Positions 27,665 through 34,297 of a stretch of 58,567 nt of DNA are shown one piece after another (position 1 is the first letter of the stretch; every line of letters starts with the position of its first letter). Made by a program: the position numbers and the translations under genes. The notes under the pieces were generated by a model. That model did not search any database and was not told the DNA's origin. It worked only from the letters and a program-made list of their open reading frames with translations. Location of the stretch: the IMG/VR virus record IMGVR_UViG_3300030331_003634, positions 1 through 58,567 of that record; one strand, given 5' to 3'. The stretch is from a virus.

Positions 27665-27763
27665 TTAAATGTATTTTCTTATTAGTTTTATTTTTTCTGT
27701 ATCCGTTAGTTCTTCACTATCCAATATATTTATTAGATAACATTCAAACTCTTCGTTGCTCAT
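27665..27763 (-). CDS. 32-aa microprotein
   Basis: ATG 27763 to TAA 27665: acidic helical peptide MSNEEFECYLINILDSEELT ending KLIRKYI. It has the common A-rich leader before its ATG and fills the gap between two genes (5 nt and 2 nt spacing). This supports a real small gene. Confidence 0.45.
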   Translation of the reverse strand: MSNEEFECYLINILDSEELTDTEKIKLIRKYI

Positions 27764-27768
27764 AATTT

Positions 27769-28086
27769 CTAGTTGTTTTGGTTATAATCTTTAATAAATT
27801 TTATTACTGCTTTATATGTATCTGTTATAGACTTTGTATCTAAAGCATTCTCTATGTTCTCCATATTATCTTCATGTTCATATTCTAAATGACGAATTTT
27901 CTCTATCACTGGCATAAGCCAATCCCAAGACTTATCAAAAGATAATTCTTCTCCTTCATACCATGTACAATGATACTTTTCATCATAAACATGATAATCT
28001 GTAAAATGGTAGTTTACTAAGCCACTTTTAAATTCTTTCCTTTTTAACTCTAAAAATTCTGCTATAAGTTTATTCGTCTTCTCCAT
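27769..28086 (-). CDS. Phage protein of the SWDWLMPVI family, copy 2
   Basis: A 105-residue protein. It shares NKLIAEF at the start, KSWDWLMPVIEKI in the middle and FIKDYN at the end with the product of 28275-28568. Proteins of this pattern are common in Bacteroidota phages and prophages but have no known function. The pair looks like a tandem duplication split by one unrelated gene. Confidence 0.7.
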   Translation of the reverse strand: MEKTNKLIAEFLELKRKEFKSGLVNYHFTDYHVYDEKYHCTWYEGEELSFDKSWDWLMPVIEKIRHLEYEHEDNMENIENALDTKSITDTYKAVIKFIKDYNQNN

Positions 28087-28288
28087 AACTATTTTCTTTC
28101 ATTGCTTGTTGTGTTTCTCTTACGATCTCCATGTGTTTCTCGTTATCGGGATTGAACTCCTCTTTCTTCTTATATAAGGCGTAACGATATTCTTCATCAG
28201 CCATTCTACCTCTTAGCTCTCTCTCTATGTTTATACCTTCCATAAAGCCTTGAGCCATCTGTATAAATAATTCTTTAGTTTTTCCCAT
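28070..28288 (-). CDS. Hypothetical helical protein, 72 aa
   Basis: It starts MGKTKELFIQMAQGFMEGIN and is charged and helical. It lies between the two SWDWLMPVI paralogues and overlaps both (14 and 17 nt). Unknown function. Confidence 0.6.
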   Translation of the reverse strand: MGKTKELFIQMAQGFMEGINIERELRGRMADEEYRYALYKKKEEFNPDNEKHMEIVRETQQAMKENSYGEDE

Positions 28289-28568
28289 TGTTATAATCTT
28301 TAATAAATTCTACTACTGCATCATAAGTATCACCCATTTCAGCGACTTGAAGGTGGTGCATTATGTCTGACATCTGACCATCTTCAGCTACATCAAAGCA
28401 TTTATGTATGACAGGCATAAGCCAATCCCAAGATTTGTGGTATTGTAGTTTGTCTGCATACTCACTCCCATTTTTACTTGGAACAGGGCAGTAAATATCT
28501 CCTACTGATTTTATGTGAGTTTTTTCTGCACCCATAAATTCTGCTATAAGTTTGTTATTTTCTTCCAT
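28275..28568 (-). CDS. Phage protein of the SWDWLMPVI family, copy 1
   Basis: A 97-residue protein with NKLIAEFMG, HKSWDWLMPVIHK and DTYDAVVEFIKDYN. It is a paralogue of the product at 27769-28086; copy 1 is closer to the typical family spacing as I remember it. Function unknown. Confidence 0.7.
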   Translation of the reverse strand: MEENNKLIAEFMGAEKTHIKSVGDIYCPVPSKNGSEYADKLQYHKSWDWLMPVIHKCFDVAEDGQMSDIMHHLQVAEMGDTYDAVVEFIKDYNNGKN

Positions 28569-28572
28569 AATA

Positions 28573-28785
28573 TTAGTCTTTTGCGTTGTTAATTATTGTA
28601 TGCTCCATATCGTTTACGGAGTTTGTGTTTAAGTAGTCGTATAGGAAGTCTGTAATATCTACTGCACTCATTGTCTTTCTACAATGAAACATAATACTAT
28701 TGACTTCTAAATCTTCGTTGGTAACGTAGGCATCCACTACTACTTCGTAGTCTTTACCCTCTTGCAAAGTTGTTTGTGTATTCAT
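28573..28785 (-). CDS. Hypothetical protein, 70 aa
   Basis: I choose ATG 28785 (MNTQTTLQEGKDYEVVV) because it follows the leader CCAAAAACTAAAAACT; a longer frame from 28809 would begin inside the likely 5' leader. It ends DMEHTIINNAKD. First gene of the operon driven by P2. No family recognised. Confidence 0.6.
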   Translation of the reverse strand: MNTQTTLQEGKDYEVVVDAYVTNEDLEVNSIMFHCRKTMSAVDITDFLYDYLNTNSVNDMEHTIINNAKD

Positions 28786-28814
28786 AGTTTTTAGTTTTTG
28801 GTTAGGCAATATTA

Positions 28815-28829
28815 GTAAATATATTTTAC
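28815..28829. promoter_or_regulatory. Palindromic operator candidate O2
   Basis: GTAAA-TATAT-TTTAC, with the longer match TAGTAAAT...TTTTACAT to the site at 26037-26054. It lies just downstream of the P2 -7 element, over the probable transcription start. Confidence 0.6.
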
Positions 28830-28834
28830 ATGTG

Positions 28835-28842
28835 CAAATTTA
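28835..28842 (-). promoter_or_regulatory. Leftward early promoter P2, -7 element
   Basis: Minus strand TAAATTTG, a perfect TAnnTTTG followed by C, 49 nt before the ATG at 28785. The -33 element is not clear. Confidence 0.65.
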
Positions 28843-29103
28843 ATCTTTAATTTCATAATTGTTAATTTTTTTAAATTCCTTGACTTTTTAAAATATTTCT
28901 TGTAACTTCGTTTCCCTAAAGTAATGGTGGCAGTTGAGACATACCCCTCAAATGTTAAGAAATATATAACTCTTTTGGTGGCAATGTCCGACCTAAGTGA
29001 GACCACATCGGGTATAGGGAGGAATGCTCACCAAAACTAAAGAGACAACCACACTCATTACGTTTGTGTATAAGCCCATACTATATTCTATTGGTAATAG
29101 GTA
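28843..29103. other. Gene-free gap with possible structured RNA
   Basis: About 260 nt with no convincing gene. On the plus strand, TTGAG 28934-28938 pairs with CTCAA 28947-28951. TTTTGGTG 28973-28980 pairs with CACCAAAA 29029-29036, and inside it CCGA 28988-28991 pairs with TCGG 29008-29011. A short motif, TGGTGGCA, occurs twice (near 28925 and 28976, the second as TTGGTGGCA). It separates two leftward operons. Confidence 0.45.
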
Positions 29104-29358
29104 CTATACTTCGTAATAGTATGATTCAAATTGTTGTTTCAAGGCTCTCCCCTCTCTTGTGTTAAACCCATAGTTATGAGAGACTATCCCACTACTTATA
29201 GGTAGTGGTCTATTCTCTACCATAAAGAAGAAGATGTCCTCTGCTTTTATATCGTGTAGGTTTGCAAGTTCTGAACAAGCGTATTCCATATTGTCCATGT
29301 CGTGTACTACCTTACCATAGTTATCCATAAGGTATTTGTGCATTTGTTTTGCTTTCAT
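29104..29358 (-). CDS. Hypothetical protein, 84 aa
   Basis: It starts MKAKQMHKYLMDNYGKVVHD and contains EDIFFFMVENRPLP, ending QQFESYYYEV. It lies 4 nt after the upstream stop. Last gene of the first leftward operon. No family recognised. Confidence 0.6.
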   Translation of the reverse strand: MKAKQMHKYLMDNYGKVVHDMDNMEYACSELANLHDIKAEDIFFFMVENRPLPISSGIVSHNYGFNTREGRALKQQFESYYYEV

Positions 29359-29362
29359 AGTA

Positions 29363-29584
29363 TTAGTCGTTTAATAGGTTGTCTGTATTGTTTAGTTTTT
29401 CCATTTGTTTGATAGCGTGGAGTAGTCGCCAATGTTCATCTTTTGTACCATTGTTATCAATATAGTTGATAATATCCTGCACAGATGATAGTGAATTGAT
29501 GTCTGCGTTCCAATTCGTGTTTAGGTTTAGAGGCATACGAATCATTTTAGATTGTAGGTAGCCTATTGTTGTGTAACTTCCCAT
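29363..29584 (-). CDS. Hypothetical protein, 73 aa
   Basis: It starts MGSYTTIGYLQSKMIRMPL and has an Asn/Asp-rich helical second half. Spacing to both neighbours is 3-4 nt. No family recognised. Confidence 0.6.
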   Translation of the reverse strand: MGSYTTIGYLQSKMIRMPLNLNTNWNADINSLSSVQDIINYIDNNGTKDEHWRLLHAIKQMEKLNNTDNLLND

Positions 29585-29587
29585 AGT

Positions 29588-29713
29588 TTATTTAGTATAA
29601 GTATTAATATTTAACTCGTTAGCTTTAAGTCTGAAAAAATATTGTTCAGATGTAATTATGTTTCTAACCCACAAACTTATCAAGTGTTTTGGATTGTTAT
29701 TTTGCTTCTTCAT
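29588..29713 (-). CDS. 41-aa hypothetical protein
   Basis: ATG 29713 to TAA 29588. It starts MKKQNNNPKHLISLWVRN and ends NELNINTYTK. The leader before the ATG ends in AGAAACT as for its neighbours, and it fills a gap otherwise empty between two genes. Confidence 0.45.
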   Translation of the reverse strand: MKKQNNNPKHLISLWVRNIITSEQYFFRLKANELNINTYTK

Positions 29714-29718
29714 AGTTT

Positions 29719-29958
29719 CTATTTATTTTTGTTATTATTTTCTTCGTGTATTTCCATTAGTTTATCTACAATAAATTCTTCTATCTCATCGTATTTGCAA
29801 TCAGTAAAGTGGAATATTTCACTATTGTGGTCTAACTCAATTCCTAATAGTTCTGAGAACTTATCAAATATTTTATTATCGCTTAATATTTCTTCCACAA
29901 ATAATTGCATTCTAAATTTATTACCTCTTATTTCGTGTGGTTTAAGATTCTGTATCAT
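29719..29958 (-). CDS. Hypothetical acidic protein, 79 aa
   Basis: It starts MIQNLKPHEIRGNKFRMQLF and ends in a charged tail, KLMEIHEENNNKNK. The ATG follows the leader CCAAAAACTAGAAACT. No family recognised. Confidence 0.6.
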   Translation of the reverse strand: MIQNLKPHEIRGNKFRMQLFVEEILSDNKIFDKFSELLGIELDHNSEIFHFTDCKYDEIEEFIVDKLMEIHEENNNKNK

Positions 29959-29974
29959 AGTTTCTAGTTTTTGG

Positions 29975-30193
29975 TTATTTTATATTGTTTGATTCAAATA
30001 AGTTTATTATTGATTTATTTACTCTATTGTTGTATTCTGATATTAATGTTTTCGCAGTATTATAATCGCACCCCGAATAATCTTGTATCTCGTTATCATC
30101 CCCTACAAAAATTTCTATGTCGCAGTCGTATATATAATCCCAACCGATAAATTCTTGTCTGAACATTCTTGCTTTTTTGTGTAATAGTGTCAT
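29975..30193 (-). CDS. Hypothetical protein, 72 aa
   Basis: It starts MTLLHKKARMFRQEFIGWDY and contains an acidic strand region, CDIEIFVGDDNEIQDY. The leader before the ATG again ends in AGAAACT. Unknown function. Confidence 0.6.
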   Translation of the reverse strand: MTLLHKKARMFRQEFIGWDYIYDCDIEIFVGDDNEIQDYSGCDYNTAKTLISEYNNRVNKSIINLFESNNIK

Positions 30194-30215
30194 AGTTTCT
30201 AATTGTTTAGGTTAA

Positions 30216-30232
30216 GGGAGCATTACGCTCCC
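30216..30232. repeat. 6-bp GC-rich hairpin at a gene end
   Basis: GGGAGC 30216-30221 and GCTCCC 30227-30232, loop 5. The stop codon of the first leftward gene lies in this hairpin. There is no T run, so it may slow ribosomes or protect the 3' end instead of terminating transcription. Confidence 0.55.
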
Positions 30233-30432
30233 ATTGTAAAAGTGTTGTTTTTATAATTTGCATCAATAAACTTGAAACAATTTCTTATTTCGCTTTTATC
30301 ATCCGATAACCATTCCCCTCTAAAATCTGAATCTTTAACCTTAAGAGAGTAAATATATTTGTTGTTAATGAACGATACAGAAATTGTTACATTGTTTCCG
30401 TTGTTAGTGCGAGTTTCGAATTGTTTAGTCAT
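30223..30432 (-). CDS. First leftward early gene, hypothetical 69 aa
   Basis: I choose ATG 30432 (MTKQFETRTNNGNNVTISV): the upstream ATG at 30468 falls inside the -7 element of P1. The protein has several predicted strands and ends NNTFTMGA. As first gene after the promoter it is likely made very early in infection. No family recognised. Confidence 0.6.
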   Translation of the reverse strand: MTKQFETRTNNGNNVTISVSFINNKYIYSLKVKDSDFRGEWLSDDKSEIRNCFKFIDANYKNNTFTMGA

Positions 30433-30465
30433 AATAAATAAAGTTTTAATTAATGATTGATGTTG

Positions 30466-30497
30466 CAAATATTATAATTAGTTTTTACATACACAAA
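30466..30497 (-). promoter_or_regulatory. Leftward early promoter P1
   Basis: On the minus strand, TTTG (30494-30497), a 19-nt spacer and TAATATTTG (30466-30474), followed by C. The -7 box is one base longer than TAnnTTTG. It lies 34 nt before the ATG at 30432. Confidence 0.65.
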
Positions 30498-30501
30498 TAA
30501 A

Positions 30502-30520
30502 ATGTAAACTTTTTTTACAT
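30502..30520. promoter_or_regulatory. Palindromic operator candidate O1
   Basis: ATGTAAA-CTTTT-TTTACAT, a perfect 7-bp inverted repeat with 5-nt spacer, just upstream of the P1 -33 element. A further half site, TTTTTACAT, is at 30482-30490 inside the promoter. Confidence 0.7.
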
Positions 30521-30935
30521 ATTAATATTGAAGATTATATCTAAACTCAACAATAGCAAGGGATTGAGAGGGTAAAATTTTTTTTAGATTGATTGTATAT
30601 TTTCGGGGTTGGTGTGTTTGGTGGGGAGATTATGCCCCCTCTCTCTACTACTTTCTCTATAATAGTAACTGCGATACACTCCATTTAAGATGTGTTAGGA
30701 GCAATGTAAAGCAAAGTTTCGGCATCTTGTTATATATATCTAGTATAGTTAGATATAGTTAGTGTGATGAGCTGAAAATAGAAACGACATTTGTATTCTG
30801 TGTATTGTATTTTAGTTTGGGGACCCCGTTTGCGGTTTCGGGTTTCGGTGTGCGTGTGTCGACCCCTATATACATATATAACCCCCACCTTTTTTACTTC
30901 TCAAAAAATTTTGTACATTGCAAAAAATTTATATC
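30521..30935. other. Divergent intergenic region, possible origin
   Basis: About 415 nt without a gene, between leftward and rightward early genes. It holds GAGAGGG 30566-30572 opposite CCCTCTC 30637-30643, a GGGG/CCCC hairpin (30623-30626 with 30635-30638) in a G-rich strand, nested pairs CTCC/GGAG and AAGATG/CATCTT at 30679-30728, and a tandem 10-mer TATAGTTAGA/T at 30744-30763. The stretch near 30830-30880 is far richer in G and C than the rest. These are features of an origin or a control region; no proof. Confidence 0.4.
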
Positions 30936-31133
30936 ATGGCAAAAGCGATTAAAAAAAACAAACCTGTTAAGGGTGTTAGCACAGAGGGTCTTACATCTAG
31001 ACAAGCAAAAACACTTCAAAAACATTCAGTTCACCACACTAAAAAACATATAGCTGCAATGGTTAAGGCTATGAAGGCTGGTGCAACATTTGGGCAATCT
31101 CATAAAAAGGCTCAACGTAAAGTTGGAACTTAA
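30936..31133 (+). CDS. Small basic protein, 65 aa (MAKAIKK)
   Basis: I start at ATG 30936 (MAKAIKKNKPVKGVSTEGL) because an upstream ATG would lie in the promoter zone. It is Lys/His-rich (HSVHHTKKHIAAMVKAMKAG) and may bind nucleic acid. Its N-terminus matches those of several other small basic proteins here. It is first in the short rightward block; the stop overlaps the next ATG by one base. A variant -7 sequence, TACATTG, lies at 30914-30920. Confidence 0.65.
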   Translation: MAKAIKKNKPVKGVSTEGLTSRQAKTLQKHSVHHTKKHIAAMVKAMKAGATFGQSHKKAQRKVGT

Positions 31134-31297
31134 TGCCTAAATCTGTTAAAAAAACAAAAAGTGTTAGAGCTCCTTTTGGATTTCATTGGATTAGAAAGGG
31201 ATTGGATAGATATAGTCTAGTCAGAAACAAAGGATCTTTTGTTCCTTATCCTGGGGCAAGTCTTACTGTTAAATTCAAAGTAGAAGAAAAAAAATAA
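31133..31297 (+). CDS. Small basic protein, 54 aa (MPKSVKK)
   Basis: ATG 31133 to TAA 31297. It starts MPKSVKKTKSVRAPFGFHWI and ends VKFKVEEKK. It is coupled to its upstream neighbour (TAATG). Predicted mostly strands, with a basic N-terminus shared with its neighbours. Function unknown. Confidence 0.6.
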   Translation: MPKSVKKTKSVRAPFGFHWIRKGLDRYSLVRNKGSFVPYPGASLTVKFKVEEKK

Positions 31298-31298
31298 A

Positions 31299-31592
31299 AT
31301 GCCTAGAGCTGTTAAGAGAGATCCAAAGGTTGGTACTGGTAAAAAACCAAAAGGTTCTGGTAGACGACTCTACACTGACGAGAATCCTAAGGATACTGTT
31401 AGTATTAAGTTTGCTACTCCTTCAGATGCTAGGGCAACTGTTGCTAAAGTAAAGCGTATTAATAAACCATACGCTAGAAAGATACAGATATTAACTGTAG
31501 GTGAACAACGTGCTAAGGTCATGGGTAAAAGTGAAGTTGCTAGTATATTTAAGCGTGGTAAAGAATCTATAAGGAGAAATAGAAATGCCTAA
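31299..31592 (+). CDS. Conserved basic marine-phage protein, 97 aa
   Basis: It has the pattern VKRDPKVGTGKKPKGSGRR, then LYTDENPKDTVSIKFAT and ILTVGEQRAKVMGKSEVA, which I recall from other marine phage genomes as a conserved protein of unknown function. It is very basic. It starts one base after the preceding stop. Confidence 0.7.
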   Translation: MPRAVKRDPKVGTGKKPKGSGRRLYTDENPKDTVSIKFATPSDARATVAKVKRINKPYARKIQILTVGEQRAKVMGKSEVASIFKRGKESIRRNRNA

Positions 31593-31698
31593 AGCTTTGA
31601 AAAAAAAGTTATACAAAAGAGCAAAGAAAAAGTTCCCTAAAGACAAGAAGCTTCAAGATAGGTATGTATACGGAACTTTAAATAAAATTAATAAATAA
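31585..31698 (+). CDS. 37-aa Lys-rich microprotein (MPKALKK)
   Basis: ATG 31585 to TAA 31698, overlapping the previous stop by 8 nt and sharing one base with the next ATG. It starts MPKALKKKLYKRAKKKFPKD and ends TLNKINK. About 40 percent Lys or Arg. Probably nucleic-acid binding, by composition only. Confidence 0.55.
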   Translation: MPKALKKKLYKRAKKKFPKDKKLQDRYVYGTLNKINK

Positions 31699-31820
31699 TG
31701 TTTGGAAGTATTTACAGTATGATATACAACGTATTTTGGATTACTGATGATTTATGTGTTGTAGTGTGTCAAGATACTTTTGGAAACGTTATTAGTATAT
31801 CATCTAACGATGAGTGTTAA
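31698..31820 (+). CDS. 40-aa hypothetical protein
   Basis: ATG 31698 (coupled, TAATG) to TAA 31820. It starts MFGSIYSMIYNVFWITDDLC and continues CVVVCQDTFGN, a strand-rich peptide with three cysteines. It overlaps the HNH gene start by 11 nt. Unknown function. Confidence 0.5.
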   Translation: MFGSIYSMIYNVFWITDDLCVVVCQDTFGNVISISSNDEC

Positions 31821-32190
31821 AGACACAAAGACAGAGCAGCTAGGAATGAATCCTGGAACTGCTTCAAATAGACTTAAGAAAAACCTACTATTTGAGTTTG
31901 CAAAGAGACTAGATATGCACTGGTGTTATCAGTGCGGTGCAGAAATAAAGGATTGTGACGATTTCACTATAGAACACAAAACCCCTTGGCTTCATTCAGA
32001 AGATCCCAGGGGTTTATTTTTTGATATTGACAACATAGCTTTCTCGCACAAGAGTTGCAACTATAAAGCAGCTAGAAACAGAAAGGGTAAACCTTGTCCT
32101 TCAACGACAGCTTATAGAAATGGCTGCCGATGTGAAGGATGTGTAAAGGTTCAAAGTGATTATAGAAAGTCTTGGGAAAAGAAGTCTTAA
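31810..32190 (+). CDS. HNH endonuclease
   Basis: I choose ATG 31810 (MSVKDTKTEQLGMNPG, 126 residues) over an upstream one at 31780. The protein has MHWCYQCGAEI (Cys pair), IEHKTPW (first H), then FDIDNIAFSHKSCN (Asn and second H), the full HNH zinc-finger nuclease order. A second Cys group, GCRCEGC, is near the C-terminus. Free-standing phage HNH enzymes either assist packaging or act as homing nucleases; distance from terminase here leaves both open. The end overlaps the convergent gene by 4 nt. Confidence 0.85.
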   Translation: MSVKDTKTEQLGMNPGTASNRLKKNLLFEFAKRLDMHWCYQCGAEIKDCDDFTIEHKTPWLHSEDPRGLFFDIDNIAFSHKSCNYKAARNRKGKPCPSTTAYRNGCRCEGCVKVQSDYRKSWEKKS

Positions 32191-32585
32191 GCTTCTGTAC
32201 CAAATACCATAAACTCAACTATAGTTCCACTAGTTACAGCAAAAGCTTTTAAATCTATAGAGTTATTTACAGGCATAAAAGCAAACTCTCCACCTTGTAA
32301 TTTTAATAGTATAGGGTTTCCAGATGTAGTAGCATCATATATTAATACGTGATCTGTAGTAGTAGTATCTGTGTTTTTTATGTATACATAAGCAGGGGCT
32401 GTAAAGTCTGCTGCTGTGTGTATTGTAACCTGACCAGATGCTGTACCTTTAGCTGTAGATGTTATAGCTTTACGAGCTAAACCTGTAGTTGCAGTTGCAG
32501 ATATAGACTTGTTTAAGTTTAGACTTAGAGACTGAGATGTTAAGTCTGAACTTGATATTGTTAATTTTGTTGTTACTGTTGCCAT
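32187..32585 (-). CDS. Virion-type structural protein, 132 aa
   Basis: A Thr/Ser-rich, beta-rich protein. Stretches such as GLARKAITSTAKGTASGQV, APAYVYIKNT and LLKLQGGEFAFMP with an end EFMVFGTEA are familiar from small structural proteins of marine phages. It is unusual that it lies leftward, apart from the late operon, with its own promoter at 32610-32617. A decoration protein is a fair guess. Confidence 0.6.
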   Translation of the reverse strand: MATVTTKLTISSSDLTSQSLSLNLNKSISATATTGLARKAITSTAKGTASGQVTIHTAADFTAPAYVYIKNTDTTTTDHVLIYDATTSGNPILLKLQGGEFAFMPVNNSIDLKAFAVTSGTIVEFMVFGTEA

Positions 32586-32609
32586 TTTATTTTAAATTAT
32601 GTGTGTTTG

Positions 32610-32617
32610 CAAATATA
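32610..32617 (-). promoter_or_regulatory. Leftward promoter -7 element (TATATTTG)
   Basis: Minus strand TATATTTG followed by C, 25 nt before the ATG at 32585. It would drive the small virion-type gene on its own. No clear -33 box. Confidence 0.6.
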
Positions 32618-32641
32618 TGAAATTATTTTTATTGTTTCTTA

Positions 32642-34291
32642 TTAAGGATTAGAATCATATTCAGCACTTGTTGTACCCAAATATGTTCCCCAATCATACT
32701 CAACTACTGTGCTTACATACCAAAAAGTATTACCACTTAAGTCAGTATCATTCTGTATTGATATAGTCACTAAGTCTCCTGAGTCAAAATGTTTAGCGTT
32801 ACTAAATGCAAAGTGAAACACATGATAATCATCAGTAGACGTAACAGCTAATGTTTCTGTTTCTTCTTCTGTCCAATTTGATGTGCTAAATTGATTAATG
32901 TTTGGTGCTATAGTATTAACACCTATAGTCATATTACCAGAACCTGTAATACTTGATGTTCTAACAGTTACAGAAACAATTCTACCGTCACAAGGCATTA
33001 ACATTGCAGCTTCTTCTTGATATATTGTAGTTTGTTCATTAATATCTTTAAATGGTAAAAAATGTTTTGTTGTACCTAAATCATCAAGAAAACTTTGTGA
33101 GTATATTTCTCTTTGCTTTCCTGTTATTATACCTGTAACAGTTAAATTACCTGATTGGTCTAAATCTAAAGTTGTTGTGGCATTATTAGCCATTTTAACT
33201 TTAAAGTTACCCTCATCATTTCTCATTACAAGGTCATCCCCTGTACCAACCATACCAATGGCATTTGTTCCAGCAGTTGAGTTATCTGAAACCCTTACCA
33301 TACAATCAGCATCTGTACTAGAAGCGTTAATAGCTACATTACCTGTAGTTGAGTTTATAGTTAACGCATTGGCTGCTCCTGTTATATCTAAGTCTGCACA
33401 AGATAAAGTTCCACCTATAGATGTATTACCACTAGAATCAAAGGTTATACAGGTAGTACCATCATCGTCTTTTATATCGTTACCTGTAACAGTAAGATCT
33501 CCGTTTACAGTAAAGTTTCCTGCAGATGCAGTTGCTGTAGCAGCATTACCAGTTGTGCTTTGATTTAATGTAGGAACATTGTCAGCGTGAATATTTCCAT
33601 CTCCACTTACAGTTAAATCAACTGGTATATCGTTTACAACTAAATCTATTGTACCGTCACTATCCTGGTATGTAGCGGATATTCTTGTTTCTGTATTTCC
33701 AGTAAACATTGCACCAACAATATCCTGAACCTCTTCATTTGTAAGTTGAGTATTGGTATCAGCTGTCATGTCATCTACCACAAGATCAATAGTGCCATCA
33801 CTGTCTTCATAGGTTGCACTTATCCTAGTCTCAGTGTTAGATGTAAACATAGCACCTACTATGTCTTGAACTTCTTCAGTAGTAAGTTGTGTGTTGGTGT
33901 CTGTAGCTACAAGGTCTATTGTTCCGTCAGAATCTTGATAAGTAACTGTAATGTTGGTTTCAGTATTACTACTAAACATGGCTCCAACAATATCTTGAAC
34001 TTGTTCTGTAGTTAGCGTGGCTCCACTAGAGCTAAGTTCAACCTCTGAAACCTCGTTACTTTTAAAGTATAGCTTTCCGTCTGCAGACTTAATATATACT
34101 ACACCACCATCTCCATCTACTGGAGTTCCTGGCACTGAAGATGATTCTTTTATCTTTACAGAGTCAGCTTTAATATCTCCGTAAAAATCAAAAAGGCTAC
34201 GTTGTAGTAGCCCTTTCTTAAAAATCCTCATCACTCTTCGACCATAGTCGGTGACTACCTCACCTATACCATTTTTCTTTGGTGATTTCAT
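32642..34291 (-). CDS. Tail-fibre/adhesin-like virion protein with tandem repeats
   Basis: A 549-residue protein. The N-terminus (MKSPKKNGIGEVVTDYGRR... RSLFDFYGDIKADSV) looks like a virion attachment part. Residues about 95-225 hold three copies of a unit of about 43 residues with VQDIVGAMF, then NTET, then DSDGTIDLVV. A region of Asn/Thr-rich strands with SGNTSIGG- and TGNVAINAS-type runs follows, as in trimeric fibre shafts. The last 150 residues (after GKQREIYSQSFL) look like a compact head domain. Receptor binding is inferred. It lies in the leftward block 6 nt after the basic repeat protein gene. Confidence 0.65.
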   Translation of the reverse strand: MKSPKKNGIGEVVTDYGRRVMRIFKKGLLQRSLFDFYGDIKADSVKIKESSSVPGTPVDGDGGVVYIKSADGKLYFKSNEVSEVELSSSGATLTTEQVQDIVGAMFSSNTETNITVTYQDSDGTIDLVATDTNTQLTTEEVQDIVGAMFTSNTETRISATYEDSDGTIDLVVDDMTADTNTQLTNEEVQDIVGAMFTGNTETRISATYQDSDGTIDLVVNDIPVDLTVSGDGNIHADNVPTLNQSTTGNAATATASAGNFTVNGDLTVTGNDIKDDDGTTCITFDSSGNTSIGGTLSCADLDITGAANALTINSTTGNVAINASSTDADCMVRVSDNSTAGTNAIGMVGTGDDLVMRNDEGNFKVKMANNATTTLDLDQSGNLTVTGIITGKQREIYSQSFLDDLGTTKHFLPFKDINEQTTIYQEEAAMLMPCDGRIVSVTVRTSSITGSGNMTIGVNTIAPNINQFSTSNWTEEETETLAVTSTDDYHVFHFAFSNAKHFDSGDLVTISIQNDTDLSGNTFWYVSTVVEYDWGTYLGTTSAEYDSNP

Positions 34292-34297
34292 TTAGAT

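Noticed and set aside
28812-29006. A 64-codon leftward frame (MVSLRSDIATKRV...)
   Set aside because: It covers the P2 promoter, the palindrome and the structured gap, and has no leader motif before its ATG.
30623-30638. GGGG...CCCC hairpin as a terminator
   Set aside because: No T run follows on either strand; it is treated as part of the control region.
30805-31053. An 82-codon rightward frame over the first basic gene
   Set aside because: It is another frame of 30936-31133, starts in the GC-rich control region and has no coding pattern; the MAKAIKK frame has a recognisable family N-terminus.
33177-33563. A 128-codon rightward frame (and one at 34797-35087)
   Set aside because: Antisense of the leftward fibre and basic repeat genes; no leader, no promoter, and composition follows the complementary strand.
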